The notes under the pieces: model-generated
Told to the model about the DNA's origin: nothing
Database searches by the model: none
The model's input: only the letters and a program-made list of their open reading frames with translations
Program-made: the position numbers and the translations under genes
NCBI RefSeq assembly: GCF_029961765.1
Contig: NZ_CP124681.1
Location: forward strand, 806,001 to 870,000
DNA length: 64,000 bases
Direction: 5' to 3'
Source of the DNA: Nocardioides sp. QY071
GTDB taxonomy: Bacteria; Actinomycetota; Actinomycetes; Propionibacteriales; Nocardioidaceae
Part shown: positions 1-8,734 of the stretch, piece by piece
Numbering within the stretch: the first letter of the stretch is position 1
How the letters are laid out: each line of letters starts with the position of its first letter

Positions 1-976
1 CTGGGTGGAAGAAGCGCGGGTAGACCGCCACACGGCAGGGCTCGCCGTCCTTCTCGCCGATCGCGAGCGACCACTCGATCGGCAGGGCGCTGCGCTCGTG
101 GACGGCGTCCGCGGGCTTCGGCGGGTCTGCCAGCATGGCGGCGCCCGTCTCGAGGTCGATCTCGCCGGCAGCGAACCGCGCGCAGACCTCGCGGAGGTAC
201 TCGAAGAGCCACGCGGGCCCGGACTGCAGGTTGAGCGAGGACTGCAGCCCGGGGTAGCGCCGCGGCAGGGTGATCGGCTCGGGGTGGCCCATCGTGTACG
301 CCGTCACCTTGCCCAGACCCGGGAAGTCCAGGTCGACCTGCTCGACGGGGTCGACGGTGCCGGTGGCGCCGTCGACCCAGGCACGGACCGGCTGGGCGCA
401 CTGGTGCAGCCAGTGCTCGACCGCAGCCGACGCGGTCGGCGCAGGGAATCCCGGTTCGTCGACGATGGTCGCACCGCTCAGCTTCCAGCCCGTGTGGAGC
501 TCGGTGACGACGTCGAGCTGGTCGGCGGCGTGGACGGCGCACAGGTTGGTCACCCCGGGGCTGCCGCCCAGTCCGACGACGACGTGCAGTCCCCGTCGCC
601 GGGCCTCCTCGTCGAAGTCGAAGACCTCGACCGTCGGCTGCCAGTCGTCGTTGATGTCGAGGTAGTGGCACTCGGCGTGGAGTGCCGCGGTCAGGATCGG
701 ACGCACGAACGTGGCGAACGGCCCCATCGTGTTGACGACCACGTCGTGCTCGGCGAACGCGGCCGCGAGCTGGTCGGGGTCGGTCGCGTCGAGGCGCAGC
801 GCGCGGCACGGACCGCCGACGGACGCGGCGACCCGCTCGGCGCGGTCGAGGTCGATGTCGGCGACGGTGAGGACCTCGGCACTTCCGAGCCCGGCGATGG
901 TGCGGACGGCCCACCGACCCATGGAGCCGGCTCCGCCGACGGCGATGATGCGGAGCGGACGATGTGGTTCGGACAT
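1..976 (-). CDS. Saccharopine dehydrogenase-like oxidoreductase (3' end outside window)
   Basis: Translating the minus strand from the ATG at 976 gives an uninterrupted frame to base 1, so the C-terminus is missing. About 325 residues are visible. The N-terminus has a Rossmann nucleotide-binding pattern (AVGGAGSMGRWAVRTIAG) followed by an acidic end of beta-2 (VADIDLDRAERVA). Further on are VVVNTMGPFATF and GLGGSPGVTNLCAVHAAD, the spacing seen in saccharopine dehydrogenase/homospermidine-synthase-like NAD(P) enzymes. Function beyond an NAD(P)-dependent oxidoreductase of this superfamily cannot be read. An AGGAGG-type ribosome site lies just upstream. It is co-directional with the TetR gene upstream of it and probably belongs to the same catabolic locus. 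Confidence 0.8.
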   Translation of the reverse strand, partial: MSEPHRPLRIIAVGGAGSMGRWAVRTIAGLGSAEVLTVADIDLDRAERVAASVGGPCRALRLDATDPDQLAAAFAEHDVVVNTMGPFATFVRPILTAALHAECHYLDINDDWQPTVEVFDFDEEARRRGLHVVVGLGGSPGVTNLCAVHAADQLDVVTELHTGWKLSGATIVDEPGFPAPTASAAVEHWLHQCAQPVRAWVDGATGTVDPVEQVDLDFPGLGKVTAYTMGHPEPITLPRRYPGLQSSLNLQSGPAWLFEYLREVCARFAAGEIDLETGAAMLADPPKPADAVHERSALPIEWSLAIGEKDGEPCRVAVYPRFFHP

Positions 977-1107
977 GGATCCTCCTGCGAGAGACGTGGA
1001 ACCAGATGGTCTGCGCAGGCTAGGGAGAGTGCTGGCGGTGCGCGCGCACCCACAGGTCAAGTACACCCAACTGGGTGGCTCTTCGAGTGGCGGCGGTCAG
1101 TGCCGGA

Positions 1108-1734
1108 TCACTGGCCGGACATGAACCTGAGCACCATCTCGGCGTACGCGGTGGCGACCTTCCCGGGCGGTACGCCGTCGTCGCGGTACCAGCGCGCGAT
1201 GTCGACACCCAGCGAGATCACGGCCGCGACGGCGAGCCGCCGGTCGGGCGGATCGAACGCACCCGTCGCGATGCCGTCGTCGACCAGGGCGCGCAGCTCC
1301 TCGGTGATCGCACGACGCAGCAGGAGGATCTCGACCAGGTGGTCCTGGCTCAGTGCCGCCAGCTCGTAGTTCACGACGCGCGACATGACGTGGGAACGGG
1401 CGTGGTACATGGCGAAGTCGTGGACCACCGCCCGCAGGCGCGTCGCGGGGTCCTTGCCCTTGCCCAGGGCTTCGCGCACCACCGCGAGCGCCTCTTCGTG
1501 GCCGCGTCGGGAGATCAGGTAGAGGAGCTCCTCCTTGGAGCTGTGATGGACGTACATCGCCGTCGGTGAGATCCCGGCCGCTCGGGCGATGTCGCGCGTG
1601 GTCGTGCCATGGAAGCCCTTTGCCGAGAAGGTCGTCACCGCCGCCGCGAGCAGGCGGGCCCGGGTCTCGTCCCCGCGGGCCGCGGGTGAGGGGCCGGCCG
1701 GGGTGCCCGCCGAGGTACCTGTGCTGGTTGACAT
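1108..1734 (-). CDS. TetR/AcrR family transcriptional regulator
   Basis: A 208-residue repressor-type protein. The DNA-binding domain lies at about residues 18-65: ETRARLLAAAVTTFSAKG, then TTTRDIARAAGISPTAMYVH, the canonical TetR helix-turn-helix with the conserved aromatic after the recognition helix. The C-terminal ligand domain is all helical. I chose the ATG at 1734 because the domain begins about 18 residues after it; the open frame continues upstream to 1992 but only as arginine-rich, unstructured sequence. It is divergent from the binding-protein gene at 1995, so the 260-bp gap between them is the likely control region for both. A local role is inferred from position and from the repeated CGGGGGAT motif. 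The ligand is unknown. Confidence 0.9.
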   Translation of the reverse strand: MSTSTGTSAGTPAGPSPAARGDETRARLLAAAVTTFSAKGFHGTTTRDIARAAGISPTAMYVHHSSKEELLYLISRRGHEEALAVVREALGKGKDPATRLRAVVHDFAMYHARSHVMSRVVNYELAALSQDHLVEILLLRRAITEELRALVDDGIATGAFDPPDRRLAVAAVISLGVDIARWYRDDGVPPGKVATAYAEMVLRFMSGQ

Positions 1735-1893
1735 CGCGTGCTCCCGCGTCGCAGTCCGAGGGTGGGCGGCGCCGTGCCGGCATCGCGCCAAACGAGTGAG
1801 CCGCGCAGCCTGCTCCGTCGCTGAGCGTCCGGTCAAGGGCCCGGGGGCCGAGACCATCCCTCTGGGGGACCCCTGCGCCGAGGCAGCGTTCGC

Positions 1894-1918
1894 GACATCC
1901 CCCGACCGGGGGGATGTC
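1894..1918. promoter_or_regulatory. Inverted repeat, candidate operator between TetR gene and binding-protein gene
   Basis: Perfect 10-bp arms GACATCCCCC (1894-1903) and GGGGGATGTC (1909-1918) around 5 bases. The repeat lies about 77 bp before the ATG at 1995 and about 160 bp before the TetR start. Each arm contains GGGGGAT, and a CGGGGGAT core recurs in the three other large gaps of this locus (3081, 6743, 11084). It is therefore a plausible binding site for the adjacent TetR protein, though this is inference from symmetry and position. Confidence 0.5.
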
Positions 1919-1994
1919 CCCTCGGCGCCCGTCGGCGAGGGTTGTGACCTGCCTAACATGCCGCGACATTCGAACCGGGGATGAGGAGACAAGG

Positions 1995-3056
1995 ATGACC
2001 ACGAAGACGCGCCACAGGCGGCGTAGCTGCGGGATCGCGCTGATGCTGGCTCTCAGCCTGGGCGCCGCGGCGTGCGGCGGCGAGGGATCCGGAGGCGGCG
2101 ACGGGAAGACCAGCCTGACCTTCGTCAACTACGGCGGTGACGGGATGGAGGCCGCGAAGGCCGGCTGGCTGGCTCCCTACACGGAGAAGACCGGCGTCAC
2201 CTTCACGACCGACCAGCCCAGCGACCAGGCCAAGATCAAGGCCATGGTCCAGTCGGGAAGGACGACCTGGGACGTCGTCGACATCGACAGCGCGTCGGCC
2301 GGCGACCAGTGCGGCAAGCTGTACGAGAAGCGCCCCGCCGACTTCGACACCAGCGAGCTGATGACCGACGAGATCACCGACGACTGCATGATCCCGATCA
2401 TCAACCAGACCATCGCGCTCGTGTACAACAAGAAGCTCTACGGCGACAACCCGCCCACGTCCATCACCGACTTCTTCAACCAGGACTTCCCGGGCAAGCG
2501 CATCGCCTTCAACTACTGGACGGGATCGGCGGAGGCGCTCGCCCTCGCCGCCGGGGTGCCGGCCGACGACGTGTACCCGATCGACTGGGACAAGGTGACC
2601 TCCGCGGTCGGGTCGCTCGGTTCGAAGATGAGCTTCCAGGCGACTCTCGACCAGCAGGGACAGGCGCAGGAGTCCGGCGACTTCGGCATGTGCCTGTGCT
2701 ATCTCGGACGGTCGGCCCTCAGCGCCGAGAAGGGAGCCGAGCTCGGTGTCGTCTGGGACAAGATCTGGGTCGGCTGGGACGGGATGTACGTCGTCAAGGG
2801 CTCGAAGCACGCCGACGCCGCCTGGGACTTCGTCCAGTACATCGCGACCACCGAGGGCCAGCGGGGGTACTACGAGCGCCTTCCCTACAGCCCGACGACG
2901 ACAGGTGAGCCGCCGGCCGTCAAGCCCGAGTTCGAGCCCTACATGCTGACCTCCAACGAGGACAAGGTCCAGGAGACGTCCTACTTCGACGCGAAGTACT
3001 GGGCCGACCAGGGCGCGGCGGCGGCCGACGAGTGGGTCAAGCTCACCTCGGGCTGA
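1995..3056 (+). CDS. PotD-like extracellular solute-binding lipoprotein (ABC importer), copy 1
   Basis: A 353-residue protein with a lipoprotein signal: a basic start (MTTKTRHRRRSCG), a hydrophobic core and the lipobox LGAAACGG, giving a lipidated cysteine near residue 26. The mature part begins LTFVNYGGDGMEAAKAGW, the opening of polyamine/iron-type family 1 and 8 binding proteins, and includes VYNKKLYGDNPPTSITDFF, typical of PotD relatives. GGAGACAAGG sits before the ATG at 1995. It is clearly paralogous to the product at 6847-7893 (shared FVNYGG, LVYNKKL, PTSITDF, PGKRIA and MCLC segments). The only matching permease and ATPase genes nearby are at 11217-14022, so both binding proteins probably feed one transporter. 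The cysteine pair in GMCLCYLGR is shared by both copies. The ligand is not evident. Confidence 0.9.
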   Translation: MTTKTRHRRRSCGIALMLALSLGAAACGGEGSGGGDGKTSLTFVNYGGDGMEAAKAGWLAPYTEKTGVTFTTDQPSDQAKIKAMVQSGRTTWDVVDIDSASAGDQCGKLYEKRPADFDTSELMTDEITDDCMIPIINQTIALVYNKKLYGDNPPTSITDFFNQDFPGKRIAFNYWTGSAEALALAAGVPADDVYPIDWDKVTSAVGSLGSKMSFQATLDQQGQAQESGDFGMCLCYLGRSALSAEKGAELGVVWDKIWVGWDGMYVVKGSKHADAAWDFVQYIATTEGQRGYYERLPYSPTTTGEPPAVKPEFEPYMLTSNEDKVQETSYFDAKYWADQGAAAADEWVKLTSG

Positions 3057-3072
3057 GCAGGTCAGCGGAACA

Positions 3073-3093
3073 CCCGACAGTCGGGGGATTGAG
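3073..3093 (+). promoter_or_regulatory. Short palindrome and CGGGGGAT motif upstream of SDR gene
   Basis: CCCGAC-A-GTCGGG at 3073-3085 overlaps TCGGGGGATTGAG at 3081-3093. It lies in the 176-bp gap between the first binding-protein gene and the SDR gene. The same CGGGGGAT core appears in three other gaps of this locus, suggesting a shared regulator. No clear -10/-35 pair could be assigned. Confidence 0.35.
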
Positions 3094-3232
3094 CGGCGTC
3101 GTCGGGGCCTGCATCGTTGCTGTTGGACAAGCACCAGAGGTTGCGACCTCGTACCCAGCAGGAGGTTGCAGTGCCCGACGACGTCGCTCTGCGTTGTGCC
3201 AGGACCCGTGTCGCGGCACGGCGGTGGCAGCC

Positions 3233-3985
3233 ATGAGCCGGTTCACCGGCGAGACCGCGATCCTCACCGGGGCCAGCCGCGGCATCGGACTGGGCATCGC
3301 CGAGCGTCTGGTCGCCGAGGGCGCCCGCGTCGTCATCACCGGTCGCAACCCGGAGTCGCTCGAGGAGGCCGTCGCGCACCTCGGCGGTCCCGCCCACGCC
3401 CTCGGCGTACCCGGCCGGGCCGACGATCCGGACCACCAGGACGACGTCATCCGCCGGACGCTCGAGACCTTCGGGAGCCTGGATCTCCTGGTCAACAACA
3501 CCGGGATCAACCCGACCTACGGACCCGTCGTGCAGATGGACCTCGGCGCCGCCCGCAAGATCGTCGAGGTCAACTGCATCGCGGCGCTGTCGTGGGTGCA
3601 GAAGGTCCACGCCGCGTCGATGAAGGAGTACGGCGGCGCGATCGTCAACGTCTCCTCGCTGTCCAGCGTCCGGGCAGCACCCAACATCGGGTTCTACGGG
3701 GCCAGCAAGGCGATGCTGAACTCCCTCACCGAGCTGCTGGCGGTCGAGCTCGGTCCGGGCACGCGGGTCAACGGCGTCGCGCCGGCCGTGGTCAAGACCA
3801 GGTTCGCTGCGGCCCTCTACGAGGGCCGCGAGGACGAGGCTCGTCAGGCCTATCCCCTCAAGCGGCTGGGGGAGCCCGAGGACGTCGGCTCCGTCGTGGC
3901 CTTCCTGTTGTCCGACGAAGCCGGTTGGCTGACCGGCCAGACCGTGATCATCGACGGGGGCGTCAGCCTGACCGTCGCCGAGTGA
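3233..3985 (+). CDS. Short-chain dehydrogenase/reductase (SDR)
   Basis: A 250-residue classical SDR. The cofactor motif TGASRGIGLGIA is near residue 11. The usual NNAG is replaced by NNTGIN. The catalytic set is the Ser of VNVSSLSS and Tyr-x3-Lys in FYGASKAML. The C-terminus ends GQTVIIDGGVSL, standard for fabG-like SDRs. I chose the ATG at 3233 because it starts directly before the Rossmann fold; the frame runs open to 3032 without recognisable sequence. It is followed 28 bp later by acyl-CoA dehydrogenase genes, so a role in oxidising or reducing a hydroxyacyl/keto intermediate is inferred. The exact substrate is unknown. Confidence 0.9.
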   Translation: MSRFTGETAILTGASRGIGLGIAERLVAEGARVVITGRNPESLEEAVAHLGGPAHALGVPGRADDPDHQDDVIRRTLETFGSLDLLVNNTGINPTYGPVVQMDLGAARKIVEVNCIAALSWVQKVHAASMKEYGGAIVNVSSLSSVRAAPNIGFYGASKAMLNSLTELLAVELGPGTRVNGVAPAVVKTRFAAALYEGREDEARQAYPLKRLGEPEDVGSVVAFLLSDEAGWLTGQTVIIDGGVSLTVAE

Positions 3986-4013
3986 CCGGGCCACTCCGGT
4001 CGATGGAGGAACG

Positions 4014-5186
4014 ATGAGAGAAGAGCTGCACGACCGGGTCCGAGTCTTCCTCGCGGACCATGACCCCGCGACCACCGAGCGCACGCAGTTCCTCCGGGCC
4101 CGCTACGACGCGGGCCTGGCATGGGTGCACTTTCCGATCGGCCTCGGCGGTCTCGGCCTCGACCAGGCGCTGCAGCCCGAGGTCGACCGGCTGTTCCGCG
4201 AGGCCGGCGCACCGGACAACCGGCCGGGCGCCAACACCATCGGTCTCGGCATGGCCGGGCCGACGATCCTGGCCTATGGCACCGACGCCCAGAAGGACCG
4301 GTTCCTCCGGCCCCTGTGGACCGCCGAGGAGATCTGGTGCCAGCTCTTCAGCGAGCCCGGAGCCGGGTCCGACCTGGCCAACGTCGCCACGCGCGCGGTG
4401 CGTGACGGCGACGAATGGGTCGTCAACGGGCAGAAGGTCTGGACCTCGGGTGCCCACAACGCCAGGTTCGCGATCCTGGTGGCGCGTACGGATCCCGGCC
4501 TGCCCAAGCATCACGGGCTCACCTACTTCCTGTGCGACATGACCGACCCCGGCGTCGACGTACGCCCGTTGCGCCAGATCACGGGGGAGGCCGAGTTCAA
4601 CGAGGTCTTCCTGACCGACGTACGGATCCCGGACGACCAGCGACTCGGCGAGGTCGGCGAGGGGTGGAAGGTCGCCAACGCGACGCTCAACAACGAGCGG
4701 GTCTCGATCGGGAAGGCGGCGGACCGCGAGAGCGGCATGGTGGGTGTGGTGGCCCGCACCTGGCGGGAGCGTCCCGAGCTGCGCACCCCCGAGCTCCACG
4801 ACCGGCTGCTGCGGCTCTGGGTCGACGCGGAGGTGGCCCGTCTGACGGGCGCCCGCCTGCGCCAGAAGCTCTCGCTCGGCCAGCCGGGCCCCGAGGGCTC
4901 GGCGATGAAGCTGAGCTTCGCGCGGATCGCCCAGCAGCTCTCGGGCCTCGAGCTGGAGCTGTTGGGGGAGGAGGGCCTGCGCTACTCCGACTGGACCCTG
5001 GTGCGGCCCGCGAACGTCGACTTCACCGGTCGCGACGCCGGCTACCGCTACCTGCGGGCCAAGGGCAACTCGATCGAGGGCGGGACCTCCGAGATCCTGC
5101 GCAACATCGTGGCCGAGCGCGTCCTCGGACTGCCCGGCGAGCACCGCGTCGACAAGGACATCCCCTGGAAGGAGAGCGCGAAGTGA
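4014..5186 (+). CDS. Acyl-CoA dehydrogenase family protein (large, FadE-like subunit)
   Basis: A 390-residue flavoprotein of usual ACAD length. Visible motifs are the FAD/substrate segment WCQLFSEPGAGSDLA, the second signature WVVNGQKVWTSGAH, and the C-terminal IEGGTSEILRNIVAERVLG. It overlaps the next ACAD gene by 4 bases (GTGA). Actinobacterial ACAD pairs of this kind (for example steroid FadE pairs) often form alpha2-beta2 heterotetramers, and the pairing here suggests the same. It would introduce a double bond into an acyl-CoA side chain. The substrate is unknown. GGAGGAACG before the ATG is a good ribosome site. Confidence 0.93.
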   Translation: MREELHDRVRVFLADHDPATTERTQFLRARYDAGLAWVHFPIGLGGLGLDQALQPEVDRLFREAGAPDNRPGANTIGLGMAGPTILAYGTDAQKDRFLRPLWTAEEIWCQLFSEPGAGSDLANVATRAVRDGDEWVVNGQKVWTSGAHNARFAILVARTDPGLPKHHGLTYFLCDMTDPGVDVRPLRQITGEAEFNEVFLTDVRIPDDQRLGEVGEGWKVANATLNNERVSIGKAADRESGMVGVVARTWRERPELRTPELHDRLLRLWVDAEVARLTGARLRQKLSLGQPGPEGSAMKLSFARIAQQLSGLELELLGEEGLRYSDWTLVRPANVDFTGRDAGYRYLRAKGNSIEGGTSEILRNIVAERVLGLPGEHRVDKDIPWKESAK

Positions 5187-6268
5187 GCGACCTCGACCTG
5201 CTCCACAGCGAGACGGAGGAGGACCTCCGCGCGAGCGTCCGGGCCCTCCTCGGCGACCACTGCGACCCAGTCGCCGTGACCCGGATGTACGACGGCGACC
5301 GGTTCGCCGTCGACGGGCTCTGGAAGGCGCTCACCGACCTCGGTCTCCCAGGGCTGCTGGTTCCCGAGGAGCGCGGCGGCCAGGGCGCATCGGCCCGCGA
5401 GGCGGCCGTCGTCCTCGAGGAGCTGGGCCGCACGGTGGCCCCGGTGCCCTTCCTGACCAGTGCGGTGATCGCGACCACCGTCCTCCTCGAGAGCGACAGC
5501 GACCTCCTGGCCGCCGTGGCCGGCGGTGAGCGCACTGCGGTCCTGCTCGTGCCCTGGTCGATCGCGGCCACCGACGACCTCCCGCGGATTCGTTCGGACG
5601 ACGGCGTCCTGACCGGCACGGTCACCAGCGTCGCCGGCGCGCTCGAGGCGGACCTCCTGCTGGTGCCCGTGGCCAGTGGCGACGGCCTCGCCGTCCACGC
5701 GGTCGACGCATCCGACGCGGGCGTGACGCCGCTGGTGTCCCTCGACATGACCCGCCAGCTCGCCGACGTCGTCCTCGACGGCGCCGTCGGCACACTGGTC
5801 CTCGACGACGCGGCGCACGCCGTACGCCGGGCCATCGACGCAGGGGCGGCGCTGCTGGCCTCGGAGCAGGTCGGCATCGCCCGATGGTGCCTGGAGACGA
5901 CGCTGGCCCACGTGAAGGTGCGCAAGCAGTTCGGCCGGCCGATCGGCGGCTTCCAGGCGATCAAGCACCGCCTCGCCGACCTCTACACCGGGGTCGAGTC
6001 CGCGACAGCGGCCGCCCGGTATGCGGCGGCGACACTCGCGGAGGGCGACCCGGACGCGACGATCGCCACCTCGACGGCCCAGGCCTTCAACGCCGATCTC
6101 GCCGTCCTCGCTGCGGAGGAGGCGTTGCAGCTGCACGCCGGCATCGGGATGACCTGGGAGCATCCGGTGCACCTGTACCTGAAGCGGGCCAAGGCCGACC
6201 AGATCGCCCTCGGGCGGTCCGGCCAGCACCGCGCGCGGCTCGCGACGCTCATCGGACTGCCGGGCTGA
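5183..6268 (+). CDS. Acyl-CoA dehydrogenase family protein (second subunit)
   Basis: A 361-residue ACAD homologue starting at the GTG embedded in the stop of the upstream gene (GTGA), implying translational coupling. N-terminal helices (LHSETEEDLRASVRALL) and the C-terminal helical domain with KVRKQFGRPIGGFQAIKHRL and GIGMTWEHPVHLYLKRAK are recognisable. The middle beta domain is more divergent than in the preceding gene, as expected for the accessory partner of a heteromeric FadE-type enzyme. It probably acts with the 4014-5186 product. The next gene again overlaps by one base. Confidence 0.9.
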   Translation: MSDLDLLHSETEEDLRASVRALLGDHCDPVAVTRMYDGDRFAVDGLWKALTDLGLPGLLVPEERGGQGASAREAAVVLEELGRTVAPVPFLTSAVIATTVLLESDSDLLAAVAGGERTAVLLVPWSIAATDDLPRIRSDDGVLTGTVTSVAGALEADLLLVPVASGDGLAVHAVDASDAGVTPLVSLDMTRQLADVVLDGAVGTLVLDDAAHAVRRAIDAGAALLASEQVGIARWCLETTLAHVKVRKQFGRPIGGFQAIKHRLADLYTGVESATAAARYAAATLAEGDPDATIATSTAQAFNADLAVLAAEEALQLHAGIGMTWEHPVHLYLKRAKADQIALGRSGQHRARLATLIGLPG

Positions 6269-6720
6269 TGGGCACGCCCGACGCCACCGCGACGATGGGG
6301 GAGGTCGCAGCCCTGCACCACATCGGGATCGTGACGACGACCGGGCGCCACGCCGACGTGGTCGGCCGGCTGGTCCGGACCCTCGGGGGTGCCGTGGAGT
6401 ACGAGGTGGAGGACGATCCGCTGGACGTGCTGGCGACCTGGGTGCTCGTCGCGGACGGCCTCAGGTTCGAGGTGGTCTCGCCCCGCAGCGACCGGGCCAC
6501 GCCCGTCACCGCCTTCCTGGACCGGACCGGCGGCGGGCTCCACCACGTCTCCTTGGAGACGGAGCAGATCGGGACCTGCCGCGACCTCGCCGCCGCCGGT
6601 GGCGCCCGGATCATCGGAGAGAACGACGACCACGGCGGCTGGGCGGAGTTCTTCGTCGACCCGCACCAGACGGGCGGTGCGCTGCTGCACTGGATGCAGG
6701 CGGTCGACATCCGGACCTGA
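6268..6720 (+). CDS. VOC-superfamily protein, methylmalonyl-CoA epimerase-like
   Basis: A 150-residue protein of the vicinal-oxygen-chelate fold. It opens LHHIGIVTTTGRHADVVG (metal-ligand His in HHIGI). A second half contains GGGLHHVSLETEQI, and it ends with an acidic metal-ligand region (WAEFFVDPHQTGGALLHW). This arrangement fits methylmalonyl-CoA epimerases and related small VOC enzymes. The start ATG overlaps the stop of the ACAD gene (TGATG). A role in isomerising or processing an acyl-CoA produced by the neighbours is inferred; no canonical mutase gene is next to it, so the epimerase label is tentative. Confidence 0.75.
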   Translation: MGTPDATATMGEVAALHHIGIVTTTGRHADVVGRLVRTLGGAVEYEVEDDPLDVLATWVLVADGLRFEVVSPRSDRATPVTAFLDRTGGGLHHVSLETEQIGTCRDLAAAGGARIIGENDDHGGWAEFFVDPHQTGGALLHWMQAVDIRT

Positions 6721-6742
6721 CGATCCGGGTCGCGGGTGAAGA

Positions 6743-6773
6743 GATATCCCCCGGGTGTCCGTGCTTGGGACAC
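6743..6773. promoter_or_regulatory. Candidate operator upstream of second binding-protein gene
   Basis: GATATCCCCCGGG at 6743-6755 reads CCCGGGGGATATC on the other strand, matching the CGGGGGAT core seen elsewhere in this locus. It adjoins GTGTCC (6755-6760) and GGACAC (6768-6773), an imperfect operator-like inverted repeat. It is about 75-100 bp before the ATG at 6847. Confidence 0.4.
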
Positions 6774-6846
6774 TTCGACTCGCCGGCCGAATCAGCGGCT
6801 CCATAGTTGCGCTACTCGCGACGAACCCGCGATCGAGGAGGAAGAA

Positions 6847-7893
6847 ATGAAGCGAATCAGCGCAGTCTCGGCAGCTCTCTGCCTGCTGCTCACGGCAGCC
6901 TGTGGAAGCGGGTCCGACGGCGCCGAGGGCTCTGATGCCAAGCGCATCGTCTTCGTCAACTACGGAGGCGAGGCCGTCGCGGCCGCCGAGAAGGGTTGGC
7001 TGGAGCCGTTCAAGGAGGCCACCGGGATCGACTACAAGGTCGACTCCCCGTTCGAGCCCGCGAAGGTCCAGGCGATGGTCGACTCCGGCCGGACGACCTG
7101 GGACATCGTCACCGTCGAGCCTGCCACCGGCGCACTCGGCTGCGGGAAGATCTACGAGAAGCGCGACCCCGACATCGACATGTCCGGCATGGACCCGCGC
7201 TTCGTCAACGACGACTGTGGCGTTCCGGTCTACCCGCAGGCCGTGACCCTGGTCTACAACAAGAAGCTGTTCTCCGGCGACAACGTCCCCACGTCCATCA
7301 CCGACTTCATGGACACCAAGAAGTTCCCGGGCAAGCGGATCGCCTACAACTACATCACGACCCTGCCGCCGCTCCTCATGGCGGACGGCGTGGACAAGGA
7401 CAGCCTCTACCCCCTCGACTTCGACCGCGCGGCCAAGGCGATCGACAAGCTCGGCAACGACCTCACGCTGCACGCCGACCTGGCGACCGAGGTCGAGAAG
7501 CTCGCCGCCGGCGACTTCGCGATGTGCCTGTGCTTCAGCGGACGCGTCGAGGTCGCGGCGCGCACGAATCCCGACCTGGGCATGGTCTGGAACGGCATCT
7601 GGCAGAGCTACACGATGGTCTACGCCGTCAAGAAGAGCGAGAGCCCGAAGTCCCAGCAGGCGTTCCTGAAGTGGATCGCCGACCCCGCCAAGCAGGCGCC
7701 CTACTACCAGTACATGGCCTACCCGTCGGCTGCGAAGGACGCCGGGCCGGAGGTGCCGGACAAGTTCAAGCCGTTCGTCGCCTCGGCCCACAAGGACGAG
7801 ATCGGTGACAGCTCGGCGTACTACGACCTGGACTACATGCTGGAGAACCAGGCCGAGGTCGTCGAGCGCTGGACGGAGATGACGGCCGGATGA
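6847..7893 (+). CDS. PotD-like extracellular solute-binding lipoprotein (ABC importer), copy 2
   Basis: A 348-residue lipoprotein. The signal peptide KRISAVSAALCLLLTAACGS carries the lipobox LTAAC near residue 19. The mature domain starts RIVFVNYGGEAVAAAEKGW and shares long conserved blocks with the 1995-3056 product, so the two are duplicates that have diverged. GAGGAGGAAGAA before the ATG is a strong ribosome site. Like copy 1 it has the MCLC pair. It is translationally coupled to the following SDR (ATGA overlap at 7890-7893), so this copy belongs to the transcript that runs into the molybdoenzyme gene and on towards the permease genes. The ligand is unknown. Confidence 0.9.
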   Translation: MKRISAVSAALCLLLTAACGSGSDGAEGSDAKRIVFVNYGGEAVAAAEKGWLEPFKEATGIDYKVDSPFEPAKVQAMVDSGRTTWDIVTVEPATGALGCGKIYEKRDPDIDMSGMDPRFVNDDCGVPVYPQAVTLVYNKKLFSGDNVPTSITDFMDTKKFPGKRIAYNYITTLPPLLMADGVDKDSLYPLDFDRAAKAIDKLGNDLTLHADLATEVEKLAAGDFAMCLCFSGRVEVAARTNPDLGMVWNGIWQSYTMVYAVKKSESPKSQQAFLKWIADPAKQAPYYQYMAYPSAAKDAGPEVPDKFKPFVASAHKDEIGDSSAYYDLDYMLENQAEVVERWTEMTAG

Positions 7894-8699
7894 GCGAGCG
7901 CCCCTCCGTGCTCGCCGGGCGACCCCGCGGCGAGCACGGAGGTGGCGTTCCTCGTCTTGCGGGACTGGTCGGCCTGGTGACCGGGGGATCCCGGGGCATC
8001 GGGCTCGCGGTCGCGCGGCAGCTGGCAGCCGAGGGCGCACGGGTGGTGATCACGGGCCGCGACCAGCGGTCCCTGGACGACGCGTGCGCCCTCCTCCCTG
8101 CCGAGCGAGTCGTCGCGGTCCGTGGTGCGGCCGCCGACCCGGCGCACCGCGGACGGGCCCTCAGCACGGCCGTCGAGGCCTTCGGCGGCATCGACCTGCT
8201 GGTCAACAACGTCGCGACGACCGCCCCGCGCTCCGAGCTGACCTCGGTCGGGCACGACGACTTCCTGGCTGCGGTCGAGACCAACTGCCTGACCCCGCTG
8301 GCGTGGGTCCGGGAGGCGTGCGAGCAGGGGCTGGCGACCGGCGGTGGGTCGGTCGTCAACCTGTCCTCGGCACTCGCCCGCGCGACCAGTCGCACCGGCC
8401 TCGGCGTCTACGTCGCCACCAAGGCGATGCTGGAGTCGCTGACGGCCCAGCTCGCCCTCGAGCTCGCGCCGGCCATCCGGGTCAACGCGGTGGCGCCCGG
8501 TCTGGTGCGGACCGACCTCGCAGCCGCCCGCCTGGCCGACGACGAGCGCGCGATCGCCGCGACCTACCCCCTGGCGCGTGTCGGCGAACCCGACGACGTC
8601 GCCGCGACGGTGTGCCACCTGCTCTCGCGCGACGCGAGATGGATCACGGGCCAGTCCATCCTGGTGGATGGTGGTATCTCGGTGCGCAGCGCGCTCTAG
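7890..8699 (+). CDS. Short-chain dehydrogenase/reductase (SDR)
   Basis: A 269-residue SDR. The cofactor motif VTGGSRGIGLAVARQ begins near residue 30 after an N-terminal extension rich in Arg and Gly. Then come LLVNNVATT (variant of NNAG), VNLSSALAR with the catalytic Ser, YVATKAML with Tyr and Lys, and the terminal GQSILVDGGISV. The ATG overlaps the upstream stop. It is related to the SDR at 3233-3985; both keep the same RVNGVAP/RVNAVAP and LARVGEPDDV blocks. The duplicated binding-protein/SDR arrangement suggests a partial duplication of the locus. Confidence 0.88.
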   Translation: MSERPSVLAGRPRGEHGGGVPRLAGLVGLVTGGSRGIGLAVARQLAAEGARVVITGRDQRSLDDACALLPAERVVAVRGAAADPAHRGRALSTAVEAFGGIDLLVNNVATTAPRSELTSVGHDDFLAAVETNCLTPLAWVREACEQGLATGGGSVVNLSSALARATSRTGLGVYVATKAMLESLTAQLALELAPAIRVNAVAPGLVRTDLAAARLADDERAIAATYPLARVGEPDDVAATVCHLLSRDARWITGQSILVDGGISVRSAL

Positions 8700-8734
8700 C
8701 GCTGGCGGCCGACCGGAGCAACGAGGGAGAGCAC

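Noticed and set aside
5..1369. Long plus-strand open frame over the start of the window
   Set aside because: It is antisense to the saccharopine-dehydrogenase-like gene and the TetR gene, and its residues are the Arg/Asp/Val-rich pattern of a GC-driven shadow frame.
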